Origin: Cysteiniphilum litorale
Lineage (GTDB): Bacteria; Pseudomonadota; Gammaproteobacteria; Francisellales; Francisellaceae
Assembly (NCBI RefSeq): GCF_003428165.1
Contig: NZ_QLIQ01000031.1
Location: forward strand, 1-32,316
DNA: 32,316 bases
Reading direction: 5' to 3'
Shown here: positions 8,307 through 16,253 of the stretch, piece after piece
How positions within the stretch are numbered: the first letter of the stretch is position 1
How the letters are laid out: each line of letters opens with the position of its first letter
Program-made: the position numbers and the translations under genes
Notes under the pieces: model-generated
What the model was told of the DNA's origin: nothing
The model's input: the letters and a program-made list of their open reading frames with translations, nothing else
Database searches by the model: none

Positions 8307-9233
8307 CTATGCCTTATTTCTTGCGACATCAATAAACAGTTTTTCCAGTTTATTTGTTTTTGTCTTAACACTTAATACGTCAATATTCTGCTGACTTAAA
8401 TCAGCAAATAATTGATTCAATGTCACACTCTTATCGACCTCAATTTCTAAGGTGTTTGAATCAACTAACTGGCATTGCCCGTATTCACATTGCATTTGTG
8501 ATGGTGTTATTGGCTCTTTCAAATCAAAAATATACGTCTCTTTCTCCACTGATCTTAACAGTGTCTTCATGTCTGAACTCGTGTGCAATTTACCCTGATG
8601 AATCAACGCAATGCGATTACACATGCTCTCAGCTTCTTCAAGATAATGTGTGGTTAGGATAATCGTTAATCCCTCTTTATTTAACGCGCGCATTTGCTCC
8701 CATAGTGATTGACGTAGCTCAACATCAACCCCTGCCGTTGGCTCATCCAAGATCAGCACCTTGGGTTTATGGATAAGCGCACGCGCCACCATCAAGCGAC
8801 GCTTCATACCACCAGATAAAAAACGTACTTGCTCATCCTTTTTATCCCACAACGCCATATCTCTTAACAGCTTTTCAGCATAAGGTTTGGTTGCCTCTCG
8901 ATTAAGCCCGAAGTAGCCTGCCTGTGTTAACAGGATTTGCATCGGTGTTTCAAAGATATTTAAGTTTACCTCTTGTGGCATAACCCCTAGATGCTTGCGT
9001 GCCATAAAGGGCGATTTCAGCGTATCATAGCCGCAAACTTCAATGCTGCCGCTGGTTTTATTGACAAGCGCTGAAATCATCCCCAATGTAGTTGATTTAC
9101 CCGCACCATTGGGCCCTAATAAGGCAAAGAAATCCCCCGGATACACGTCAAAACTGACATCTTTTACCGCATGAAAGCCACCTTTGTATATCTTATTGAC
9201 ATTAACCAAAGACAGCGCTTTTGTATAACTCAT
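8307..9233 (-). CDS. yadG: ABC transporter ATP-binding protein, YadG family
   Basis: This 308-residue ATPase energises the YadH permease. Walker A is GPNGAGKST at 40-48. The signature LSGGMKRRL and Walker B LILDEPTAGVD follow, and a switch histidine is in LTTHYLEEAE. The region after about 225 is an accessory C-terminal domain common to DrrA/YadG-type ATPases. The drug or lipid export suggested for such pairs is not proven, so the substrate remains open. It is the first gene of a probable yadG-yadH-nadE operon. Confidence 0.9.
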   Translation of the reverse strand: MSYTKALSLVNVNKIYKGGFHAVKDVSFDVYPGDFFALLGPNGAGKSTTLGMISALVNKTSGSIEVCGYDTLKSPFMARKHLGVMPQEVNLNIFETPMQILLTQAGYFGLNREATKPYAEKLLRDMALWDKKDEQVRFLSGGMKRRLMVARALIHKPKVLILDEPTAGVDVELRQSLWEQMRALNKEGLTIILTTHYLEEAESMCNRIALIHQGKLHTSSDMKTLLRSVEKETYIFDLKEPITPSQMQCEYGQCQLVDSNTLEIEVDKSVTLNQLFADLSQQNIDVLSVKTKTNKLEKLFIDVARNKA

Positions 9234-9262
9234 CGTAAACTCAATTATTTATATTGCTTATT

Positions 9263-9291
9263 ATTAGATAGTTCAGCATTGTAACAGACAA
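9263..9291 (-). promoter_or_regulatory. Candidate sigma70 promoter of yadG
   Basis: On the minus strand, TTGTCT (9286-9291) and TCTAAT (9263-9268) are 17 bases apart. The -10 box matches the consensus at five of six positions. The expected start of transcription is about 20-25 bases before the yadG ATG. Confidence 0.4.
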
Positions 9292-9321
9292 TTTGTGACT
9301 GACTAGAGATACGTGCTTTTA

Positions 9322-10671
9322 TTATAAAACTGATTTCAATGTAACTTCATCAAATATTTTTTTATCAACTTTAAGGTAGGCTGCCCCCTCATCTAAACAG
9401 ACCATTGCCTCCTCAACACCTGGCAAATTCAGAATGCTTTGTTGTAGCGCCTTAGCATCCATATGCTTAGCTTTATTAAGGCTATATAGTTTAGAGCTTA
9501 ATTGTTTTGGTTTTTGCATCGTTATAGCGATCACAATCCACAATACACCTAACAAACCATTAAAAATAAAAATACCCTGTATACCAAAGTGGTGCATGAT
9601 CACTCCACCTAATACGCCACCAAAAAATATGCCAAAGAACTGCGCACTGGAGTAAACCCCCATTGCCGTTCCTTTACTGCTAATTGGTGCCATTTTTGAG
9701 ATCAGTGACGGCAAAGCCGCTTCAAGCAAAGTAAAGCTTGCAAAGTACAATACTAATAAAAGACTCATCACAATGACATGATGATCAAATTCATACAGTA
9801 AAAACTGCATTGCCGTAAGAATAATGATCGCACCAACAAAAACAGGCTTCATCAAGTTTTTAGTCTCAGCAATAATGATAAATGGCACCATAAGGAAAAA
9901 TGAGATAAATAGCACAGGCAGATAGATAATCCACTGCTTATCGACACTCACGCCAATATAGTCAATTAAAATAACCGGAATAGCGAGAAACAATGCCGTT
10001 AACATCGCATGCAAGCTAAAGATACCATAGTTTAAACGCAATAATTCAGGCTTTTTCAATACACTCTTGATTTGACTAGGTGTCGTTTCAGATCCTTTAT
10101 GAAAAATAATTTTCGTTGGTGTTGGCACACCATAAATTAAGATAACAATACCAATAGCACCTAAGATGGCTGTCAACCAAAAGATACCTGACAAACCAAT
10201 CCATGTATTTAAGATAGGACCTAGCACCATTGCCCCAATAAACGATAAACCAATGGTCATACCAATCACTGACATCGCTTTCATACGATTTTCTTCTTTG
10301 GTCGTATCGGCAACTAAAGCGGTCAATGTACTACCTATGGCACCTGCTCCTTGCAAAGCACGACCAATGATAATGCCATAAATCGTATGTGACATCGCCG
10401 CGACAATGCTACCAATAATAAATACTACAAGACCAAATACTATAACGGGCTTTCGTCCATATTTATCGGATAGCACACCCAAAACGATCTGTAATAATGC
10501 TTGCGTTAAGCCGTAAATACCCAATACCACACCGATTAATGTTGGCGTTGCGTCAATAATCTTATCAGCATAAAGACTAAAAATAGGCAAAATAATAAAA
10601 AGACCCAGCATTCTAAATGCATAAATACTGGCAATACTTAAAGTGGATTTCTTTTCTGATTTTAACAACAT
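9322..10671 (-). CDS. yajR: MFS transporter of the YajR type with C-terminal YAM domain
   Basis: This 449-residue inner-membrane carrier has 12 predicted helices (about 10-385) and MFS motif A GVLSDKYGRKP at 65-75. Long stretches resemble E. coli YajR, including GIYGLTQALLQ, GRALQGAGAIGS and KGTAMGVYSSAQFFG. A small hydrophilic C-terminal segment (about 395-449, with LPGVEEAMVCLDEGAAYLKVD) matches the ferredoxin-like YAM domain of YajR. The substrate is unknown; proton-driven efflux is the family guess. ATG 10671 follows GAGG. It lies 18 bp after pit and is probably the last gene of the DUF47-pit-yajR operon. Confidence 0.88.
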   Translation of the reverse strand: MLLKSEKKSTLSIASIYAFRMLGLFIILPIFSLYADKIIDATPTLIGVVLGIYGLTQALLQIVLGVLSDKYGRKPVIVFGLVVFIIGSIVAAMSHTIYGIIIGRALQGAGAIGSTLTALVADTTKEENRMKAMSVIGMTIGLSFIGAMVLGPILNTWIGLSGIFWLTAILGAIGIVILIYGVPTPTKIIFHKGSETTPSQIKSVLKKPELLRLNYGIFSLHAMLTALFLAIPVILIDYIGVSVDKQWIIYLPVLFISFFLMVPFIIIAETKNLMKPVFVGAIIILTAMQFLLYEFDHHVIVMSLLLVLYFASFTLLEAALPSLISKMAPISSKGTAMGVYSSAQFFGIFFGGVLGGVIMHHFGIQGIFIFNGLLGVLWIVIAITMQKPKQLSSKLYSLNKAKHMDAKALQQSILNLPGVEEAMVCLDEGAAYLKVDKKIFDEVTLKSVL

Positions 10672-10689
10672 AGTTAAACCTCAATACGA

Positions 10690-11706
10690 CTAGATATTAA
10701 CGGATATCCCCAAATCTCCAAAAAGTGCAAAAAGTAGTTTGTAGGCAACAAAGCTCATGATCATGCAACACGGTAAGGTTAAAATCCAAGCCGTTGCCAT
10801 CGTACGTACGACACGCCAGTTAACACCACCGCTTTCTGGATAGCCCGCTCCCATAATTGAGCCGGAAGCAGCTTGCGTGGTACTTACTGGCAAGCCTAAA
10901 TGTGAGGCACCTAGGATCAATAAGCCTGAGCTCATCTCAGCGGCAAAACCGTTCGCTGGTCCAATTTTGGCAACACGTGTGGTTAATGTCTTAATAATGC
11001 GCATGCCACCGGATAACGTGCCAAGTGCCATGGTTAATGCGCACAAGCAAATCACCCATACAGGAATGTGCGAAACCGTTGTAAGCACACCAAAGCTAAA
11101 TAATGCCAAGGTAATAATCGACATGGTTTTTTGTGCATCGTTTGAACCATGACTTAACGCTAATAGGCTACTAGAGATCACTTGCATCTCACGAATACGC
11201 GCATTTGATTTACGTGGTGTTTTACGTTTGCTTAGGATTCTAAATAGAATAACCACTAAGATAAGTGCTAAGAAAAATGCCAAAATGGGTGACAGTATCA
11301 TCGGCACAATAATTTTACCAACCAAAATACCATAATGAATGGTATGCACATTACTTGCAGCAATGGCTGCACCAACTAGCGATCCAATGAGCGCATGCGA
11401 TGAGCTAGATGGAATACCAAAATACCATGTAAACAGGTTCCAGCTAATTGCAGCGAACAATGCAGCAATTAACACTAAATGTGTTACGACATTGGCATCA
11501 ACAAGACCTTTACTGATCGTTGTCGCTACTGCTGTACCGATAAAAGCACCGACAAAATTAAAAATTGCGGCAATGATAATCGCTTGATAAGGGGATAATG
11601 ACTTTGATGCAATCGGTGTTGCTACAACATTGGCAACATCATGAAAACCATTAATGAATTCAAAAAAAAGTGCAATGATGATAATACTAACAAGAACTAT
11701 CATCAT
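10690..11706 (-). CDS. pit: Inorganic phosphate transporter, Pit family
   Basis: This low-affinity phosphate:H+ (or metal-phosphate) symporter of the inner membrane has 338 residues, the short form of the family, with about ten helices. Both halves carry the repeated signature: NGFHDVANVVAT near residue 19 and GSNDAQKTM in the second half. The first lacks the usual Asn of NGxNDxAN (His here), as in other short Pit proteins. The start is ATG 11706 or 11703, after AAGGAAAT. It begins 2 bases after the DUF47 stop, so the two are coupled; DUF47 proteins are common partners of Pit. Confidence 0.92.
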   Translation of the reverse strand: MMIVLVSIIIIALFFEFINGFHDVANVVATPIASKSLSPYQAIIIAAIFNFVGAFIGTAVATTISKGLVDANVVTHLVLIAALFAAISWNLFTWYFGIPSSSSHALIGSLVGAAIAASNVHTIHYGILVGKIIVPMILSPILAFFLALILVVILFRILSKRKTPRKSNARIREMQVISSSLLALSHGSNDAQKTMSIITLALFSFGVLTTVSHIPVWVICLCALTMALGTLSGGMRIIKTLTTRVAKIGPANGFAAEMSSGLLILGASHLGLPVSTTQAASGSIMGAGYPESGGVNWRVVRTMATAWILTLPCCMIMSFVAYKLLFALFGDLGISVNI

Positions 11707-11708
11707 AA

Positions 11709-12356
11709 TTAGATTTCCTTGACGTAAATACGCATCACCGAATCACATAAAGTAGCACTGGTGTCAACCGCTGATTCTACAGCCTTGAATACTTCCTTTA
11801 GTTTAATCGTTGTCAATGTATCGTAATCTGCCTTTTTGATCTGATCAATCGCATCACCCAAGTCTTCAACGACATTCTCATCAAGTTCTGTCGCGCGTTG
11901 TGATGCAAGCTTAAGCTTTTGACCATCTTTATTTTTAAAGGCAATCAATAAGTCACACAAGGATTTTGTAATCTCTTGCAAGGTGACTACACTACGAATC
12001 AGGCAATCATCGACTTTGCTGTCAATCGCATAAATTTGCATTTTTTTGTTGATCTTAATAATGCGTTTAGTCAACTTAAGCATAATTCCCGATAAATGAA
12101 AAATATCACCGCGATCAATTGGAGTAATAAACTGCTCATTCAACTCAACAATGATTTTCTTGTTGATGTCTACCGCATTTTGACGTTGTTGACGCAATTT
12201 AGCCATTAACTCAGTTGCTTTGTAAGCATTTTCTTCATTAACAATATCAACCAGAAGTGACGCTGAGAAATGCACATTTTGTGCTGCCTCAACAAATAGA
12301 TCAAAAAAAACTTCCCCGCGTGACGGAATCAACGACTTGATAATTTTTCGCAACAT
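11709..12356 (-). CDS. DUF47 (PhoU-like) protein, Pit accessory
   Basis: This 215-residue, mostly helical, charged protein without membrane segments has the DUF47/TIGR00153 pattern: an N-terminal RGEVFFDLFVEAAQNVH segment, then long amphipathic helices. These proteins are encoded next to Pit carriers and are thought to modulate them; the mechanism is not visible here. The frame is open back to a TTG at 12419, but ATG 12356 gives the usual family N-terminus, and a candidate promoter overlaps the upstream extension. Pit starts 2 bases after the stop. Confidence 0.82.
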   Translation of the reverse strand: MLRKIIKSLIPSRGEVFFDLFVEAAQNVHFSASLLVDIVNEENAYKATELMAKLRQQRQNAVDINKKIIVELNEQFITPIDRGDIFHLSGIMLKLTKRIIKINKKMQIYAIDSKVDDCLIRSVVTLQEITKSLCDLLIAFKNKDGQKLKLASQRATELDENVVEDLGDAIDQIKKADYDTLTTIKLKEVFKAVESAVDTSATLCDSVMRIYVKEI

Positions 12357-12391
12357 AAGCGCATTTTTCTTAAAACCTTTCAGGTATCGCC

Positions 12392-12419
12392 ATAATAATC
12401 GTATTGACGTAAAACACAA
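12392..12419 (-). promoter_or_regulatory. Candidate promoter of the DUF47-pit-yajR operon
   Basis: On the minus strand, TTGTGT (12414-12419) and TATTAT (12392-12397) are 16 bases apart, upstream of ATG 12356. The match is modest. If real, the TTG at 12419 cannot be the start codon. Confidence 0.3.
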
Positions 12420-12460
12420 CCTTAAACTTTATTTTTTGCAAGATCTTCCACACGCATATG

Positions 12461-12592
12461 TTACGCCATTTTGCGACGCATAATTAAAAATAAGATCAAC
12501 ATCAATAATGAAAAGCAAAAAACCCAAGCACCATAAAGGCTTGCCGTCTGATCAAGAAAATTTCCAGCTATAAAGCTAGCCTCACAAATTTT
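12461..12592 (-). pseudogene. Remnant of an MFS transporter gene (last membrane helix only)
   Basis: A minus-strand frame of 43 codons ends at TAA 12461-12463 and is bounded upstream by an in-frame stop at 12593-12595. It reads AGNFLDQTASLYGAW, then a hydrophobic helix (VFCFSLLMLILFLIM), then RRKMA. This is the layout of the C-terminal end of an MFS carrier: a small-residue loop, the last helix and a basic tail. There is no start codon at the proper place, and the DNA just upstream is repeat sequence, so the rest of the gene appears to have been lost or displaced by the repeat. MFS assignment is by pattern only. Confidence 0.55.
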
Positions 12593-12816
12593 TTAACGCG
12601 CATTTTGCGCTGCTTCACAAACTCGCTACGCTCAAACATGTTGCGCAGTAATCCTTTTCAATGCGCTAAAATTTGCAATGGCATACTCGCTTTGCCCATT
12701 TAAGTTTTGCGTCAAGCTAAAATGGAGCAGATTTTTGTATGTTTGAGTACGGAGTACGAGTTTGCAAAAATCCCATTTTACTGACGTCAACAAAACTTAC
12801 AGGGCGAGCTTTTTGG
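12593..12816. repeat. Composite repeat island between a broken gene and mpl
   Basis: No intact gene is seen. The stretch is made of nested inverted sequences. The main one is a long imperfect inverted repeat at 12701-12799: TAAGTTTTG near 12701 against CAAAACTTA ending at 12799, and TAAAATGG (12718-12725) against CCATTTTA (12773-12780), with the centre near GTACGGAGTAC (12748-12757). It adjoins the hairpin at the mpl stop codon. The structure suggests a dispersed, possibly mobile non-coding element. Confidence 0.6.
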
Positions 12817-12842
12817 TTACTTTTTTGCGGGAAAAAAGTAAC
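12816..12842. repeat. Perfect hairpin spanning the mpl stop codon
   Basis: GTTACTTTTTT (12816-12826) and AAAAAAGTAAC (12832-12842) are perfect 11-bp arms around a GCGGG loop. The hairpin covers the last codons and TAA of mpl. No T-run follows on the mpl strand, so it is not a classical terminator, but it could protect the 3' end of the mRNA. Confidence 0.7.
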
Positions 12843-14262
12843 TGCCTAAAGCAACGTTAGTTGCGGGCAAGATTTCATCACGACTGAAATTACGCACTTT
12901 TTCTGTCTCAATACCCCGCCTCGCAAGTGCACCTAACTGTTGATGCAACCCATCAAAAGCACCATTACTCATAATGACGTAATGTGTAAAACGCTCGGGT
13001 TGTGATTGCTTGAAATGCTCAACAATATTGGCAACCTGATCAAATACCAGAAAGTTATCTTTGGCATACGATGCCGCTTGCCACTGCATCACACTGTTTT
13101 GGTAAAAACATACCTCATCAGCAATATGAAGCGCATTAATTAATGCTGATTCTTGCGCGCCCATTTTCATCGTGTTTGAGCGTGGCTCTAAAATTGCGAC
13201 AACTCTTTCCTTCTCTCCAGCACGTGCTTTAATGGCTCTGAGTGTTTGTGCTACTGCCGTTGGGTGATGCGCAAAATCATCATAAATGGCATAGTGATCG
13301 TTTTGTGCAATGCATTCAAGGCGGCGCTTGACTCCTTTGAAGTTTTTAAAGCTCTCTGTCACTTTATCCAATGAAACACCGAGTGTTTTTAAAATCGCAT
13401 ACGCTGATAGCGCATTTTTGGCATTATGCTCACCTAATAGCGCCCAGTTAATCTTAAGTGTTCTATTATGATCTATGATCTCAAACTGGCTATAGTCTTG
13501 AAGTAAAGGCTTAATATCAAGTCCATGCTCAGCTTGCAGCGGGCAACGTTCAGACCAACAGCCCATCGCTAATAGCTTATCAATATGTGCATCCGGCTTA
13601 GGATAGATAACCGTGGACTTTCCAGGTAACAGCCGCATGAGATGGTGAAACTGGCGATAAATATCCTCGATCGAGTTAAAAATATCGGCATGATCAAACT
13701 CAAGGTTATTAATGACTAATATGTCTGGATGGTAATGCATAAACTTCGAGCGCTTATCAAAAAATGCCGTATCATATTCATCGGCTTCAATCACAAAGTA
13801 CTCCGAATCCGTTAAGCGTGATGATACGCCAAAGTCCTGAGTAATCCCACCAACCAGAAAGCTTGGATTTAATCCCGCATCATCCATCAATTTAATCACC
13901 ATTGAGGTGGTGGTGGTTTTGCCATGTGTACCGGCAATAGCAATGACCTTTTTATCTTTGAGAATTTCTTGATAAAGCCACTCGGGTCCCGAAAAATACT
14001 CAAGCTCGCTATTTAATAAATATTCAACAATTGGCATGCCACGGCGCATCGTATTACCAACAATCACCTGATCCGGTTTAAATGATTCAATATCATACTC
14101 ATAACCGGATATAAGCTCTATACCTTGAGATTCAAGATAGCTGCTCATCGGTGGGTAAACATTTTGATCACTGCCTGTGACCTTATAACCTTTTTCACGC
14201 GCTAGTAACGCTAAAGCACCCATAAACGTGCCACAAATACCTAATATATGAATGTGTTTCAT
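12817..14262 (-). CDS. mpl: Murein tripeptide ligase Mpl (UDP-MurNAc:L-Ala-gamma-D-Glu-meso-DAP ligase) with repeat-derived tail
   Basis: Mpl recycles cell-wall tripeptide by joining it to UDP-N-acetylmuramate with ATP in the cytoplasm. The N-terminus MKHIHILGICGTFMG has the nucleotide-binding pattern of the family, the ATP loop GTHGKTTTTSM is near residue 110-120, and FAHHPTAV and EPRSNTMKMG are Mpl signatures. The length is 481 residues against about 457 in E. coli. The family C-terminus (SNGAFDGLHQQL) is followed by about 36 extra residues. Of these, 446-460 (LARRGIETEKVRNFS) are encoded by the 46-bp repeat also found at 417-462, and the last codons by a perfect hairpin. The catalytic part looks intact, so the enzyme is probably functional. 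Confidence 0.92.
   Translation of the reverse strand: MKHIHILGICGTFMGALALLAREKGYKVTGSDQNVYPPMSSYLESQGIELISGYEYDIESFKPDQVIVGNTMRRGMPIVEYLLNSELEYFSGPEWLYQEILKDKKVIAIAGTHGKTTTTSMVIKLMDDAGLNPSFLVGGITQDFGVSSRLTDSEYFVIEADEYDTAFFDKRSKFMHYHPDILVINNLEFDHADIFNSIEDIYRQFHHLMRLLPGKSTVIYPKPDAHIDKLLAMGCWSERCPLQAEHGLDIKPLLQDYSQFEIIDHNRTLKINWALLGEHNAKNALSAYAILKTLGVSLDKVTESFKNFKGVKRRLECIAQNDHYAIYDDFAHHPTAVAQTLRAIKARAGEKERVVAILEPRSNTMKMGAQESALINALHIADEVCFYQNSVMQWQAASYAKDNFLVFDQVANIVEHFKQSQPERFTHYVIMSNGAFDGLHQQLGALARRGIETEKVRNFSRDEILPATNVALGSYFFPAKK
12883..12928 (-). repeat. Copy B of the 46-bp dispersed repeat, inside mpl
   Basis: On the minus strand it matches 417-462 at 42 of 46 bases. It lies in frame in the 3' end of mpl and encodes residues 446-460. 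The same DNA is non-coding in copy A, so its presence in mpl looks like an insertion that replaced the native stop codon. Confidence 0.75.
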
Positions 14263-14310
14263 GCCAAAAGAAACCTTGTTTAACTATTTACTTTCTAAAA
14301 CCATATCTTT

Positions 14311-14442
14311 ATAAGTGCCTATGCAAATATTATCGGGTATTTTTGGATTCTCGGATCAAGTCCGAGAATGACCACGCATCGTCATATTCGGGCTTGACCC
14401 GAATATCCATTGTTACCAAAAAACTATTGTTTAGGTACTTAA
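14311..14442 (+). repeat. MITE-like repeat, copy 1
   Basis: This is about 132 bp with imperfect terminal inverted repeats (ATAAGTGCCTA at the left, GGTACTTAA at the right). It has two internal hairpins: ATTCTCGGA/TCCGAGAAT (14347-14369, loop TCAAG) and ATATTCGGG/CCCGAATAT (14384-14406, loop CTTGA). Related copies are at 16020-16153 (inverted) and 25691-25822. It lies between the mpl start and the mtnN stop, ending 2 bases before that stop. The hairpins could also end transcription of mtnN. Confidence 0.75.
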
Positions 14443-14444
14443 CC

Positions 14445-15131
14445 TTATAACAACCTTACCAACGATAAGATAAGTGTGGCTGATTGCTTGGCTGCTTTCT
14501 CAACAAACTGTGGGAAATCATCCACTGCTTGACCATCTGCTGTATCTGAGATAGCGCGCAATATCACGCAAGGGATATTAAGCTCATGACACACTAAGTT
14601 AACACTGGCTCCTTCCATCTCAATCGCCTGCGCATTGAAGTGCTTTACGATCATCTCTTTCACTTCTTTGCTATGGATAAACTGATCCCCCGTTGCAATA
14701 ACACCTTCTTTTAAGGCAATACCATGCGTATTTGCTGCTTCCTTTAACTTTGATGTTAAGCGCTGACAAGTTTCGATAAACACTTTGCTTCCTGGAATTT
14801 CGCCCTTTTGGCGACCAAATGCGGTGATATCAATATCATGTTGTACTGTTTGTGTGGCAACAACGATATCCCCAACTTGCACATCTGCTGAGCCGCCTCC
14901 TGCGACACCAGAGAATAGCAAAACTTCCGCGCCAAAATGCTCAATCATCACGGTTGCGGTCAAGGTTGAAAATACCTTACCGATTTTGCTATAGGCGATA
15001 ACTAGCTCATGCCCATGATAGTGGCCTAGATAATAGGTATTATTGGCATATTCCTTGGTGTCATAAGTGTCTAATTCAGCAAGAATTGGCGTAATTTCTT
15101 CGGGCATTGCCCCCATAATTGCGATTTTCAT
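14445..15131 (-). CDS. mtnN: 5'-methylthioadenosine/S-adenosylhomocysteine nucleosidase
   Basis: The enzyme hydrolyses MTA and SAH to adenine and the thioribose or homocysteine riboside, serving methionine salvage and removal of methylation by-products. From ATG 15131 it has 228 residues (E. coli 232). It begins MKIAIMGAMPEE with the catalytic acid E12, has AIEMEGAS with substrate-binding E173, and SDTAD with catalytic D196. The frame runs back to a TTG at 15182, but the added 17 residues do not belong to the family. The ribosome site is weak (AAGAAAAAT). It lies 88 bp after the phosphoesterase gene on the same strand. A MITE-like repeat begins 2 bases after its stop. Confidence 0.93.
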   Translation of the reverse strand: MKIAIMGAMPEEITPILAELDTYDTKEYANNTYYLGHYHGHELVIAYSKIGKVFSTLTATVMIEHFGAEVLLFSGVAGGGSADVQVGDIVVATQTVQHDIDITAFGRQKGEIPGSKVFIETCQRLTSKLKEAANTHGIALKEGVIATGDQFIHSKEVKEMIVKHFNAQAIEMEGASVNLVCHELNIPCVILRAISDTADGQAVDDFPQFVEKAAKQSATLILSLVRLL

Positions 15132-15219
15132 TATTATTTTTGATTTTTCTTGGTCATGATCAATGGCAGATACTATACGCAAAACATTATTGGTTGACCA
15201 TCAATAACTGAGCTTATAA

Positions 15220-15981
15220 CTAGAACTTAGCATCATAATCAAATGCCGGATGCTTTGATAAATCTATCACACGATGTGGTGATGGCTTGCCTTGTTTACC
15301 CGTGGATGTCCCACCGTCATAAACACGTGGGATCCCCCATTTACCACTCCACACTAAACCATCGTGATTATGACCAAACAAAAGCATATCAATCTTATGT
15401 GCTTTAAGTATTTTACCTAAATCATCTGAGTCTTTTAAATGATGAAATGGACGGGGAGAAAAGGGATGGTGATGCAGATAAACCACGCGATATTCTGCAT
15501 TTTTAACATCTTCATCATGGCTTAAATAATTATCTAAGCGTTGCAACTGCGCCTCACCCAACTGCCCCTCGGCAAATAATCGATCATACCAATGAAGCTC
15601 TTCTGCCATTGAGTCTAATCCCAGAAAGGCAATATTATCGATAATCGTTTTAATTGGATATTGCACATCAATACTGCCATAAAAAGCTTGTTTAAATGCT
15701 GGCACATAACCACTGTAGCCAATCGATCCTGTGCCGTAATCATGATTACCCGGAATCACGAGCACATGAAACCCCGCGCGCTTTAAGCGATTGATCTGTG
15801 CTAAGGCCTCATCATAAGCACCATCCTTTGTTGCATCCTCGACAATGTCACCAGTAATGACAATAATATAATCACCCGCCTTTTCCTTGGTAAAAATAAT
15901 GCGTGTAACTAAATCACGCATAACTGAAGATAGGTTTTCATAACCTAAATGGGTATCAGTTAAGTGAATAATCCGTTTCAT
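15220..15981 (-). CDS. Calcineurin-like metallophosphoesterase
   Basis: This 253-residue cytoplasmic protein carries the full two-metal set: DTH (D9, H11), GD (D45), GNHD (N79, H80), the HHH cluster at 170-172, and GHNHDG (H204, H206). The overall pattern resembles the Icc/CpdA class of cyclic-nucleotide phosphodiesterases and lipid-A-type pyrophosphatases, but nothing in the sequence fixes the substrate. ATG 15981 follows AAAGGA. It is followed by mtnN on the same strand, possibly as an operon. A MITE-like repeat lies in its upstream region. Confidence 0.85.
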   Translation of the reverse strand: MKRIIHLTDTHLGYENLSSVMRDLVTRIIFTKEKAGDYIIVITGDIVEDATKDGAYDEALAQINRLKRAGFHVLVIPGNHDYGTGSIGYSGYVPAFKQAFYGSIDVQYPIKTIIDNIAFLGLDSMAEELHWYDRLFAEGQLGEAQLQRLDNYLSHDEDVKNAEYRVVYLHHHPFSPRPFHHLKDSDDLGKILKAHKIDMLLFGHNHDGLVWSGKWGIPRVYDGGTSTGKQGKPSPHRVIDLSKHPAFDYDAKF

Positions 15982-16019
15982 TGCTTATCCTTTTATCTGT
16001 TGGTTATAACTTTAATTTG

Positions 16020-16153
16020 TAAGCATCTAAGCAATGGTTTATTGGTAGTCATGGATATTTGGGTCAAGCCCGAATATAACGGTTAGCGGTCATTCTCGGA
16101 CTTGATCCGAGAATCCAAAAAAAACACCTAATAATATTTGCATAGCTACTTAA
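16020..16153 (-). repeat. MITE-like repeat, copy 2 (inverted)
   Basis: This copy is the reverse complement of 14311-14442: it has the same two hairpins (CCCGAATAT/ATATTTGGG and TCCGAGAAT/ATTCTCGGA) and the same outer sequence (GCAAATATT, AAGTAGCTATG). It fills much of the 272-bp space between two divergent genes, where their promoters must lie. The internal hairpin nearest the phosphoesterase has one change in its arm. Confidence 0.75.
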
Positions 16154-16253
16154 GATACGACTTCAGTATAGTCAAAACTTTCGACATAAAAGAAAATTTA
16201 TCTCTAGTCTTGCCAAAATTTCATTGATAGAATCAGGCAACCCCGATGTGAAT

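Noticed and set aside
12357-12419. TTG start that would lengthen the DUF47 protein by 21 residues
   Set aside because: The extension is not family-like, a candidate promoter overlaps it, and ATG 12356 gives the usual N-terminus.
12816-12842. Perfect hairpin at the mpl stop read as an intrinsic terminator
   Set aside because: The T-run lies inside the stem and no T-run follows the stem on either strand; it is kept as a repeat hairpin.
14311-14442. Repeats at 14311, 16020 and 25691 as a CRISPR array
   Set aside because: The copies are kilobases apart, in mixed orientation and separated by genes; there is no repeat-spacer periodicity and no cas gene.
15132-15182. TTG start that would lengthen MtnN by 17 residues
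   Set aside because: MtnN proteins begin at MKIAIMGAM; the catalytic E12 keeps its standard number only with ATG 15131.
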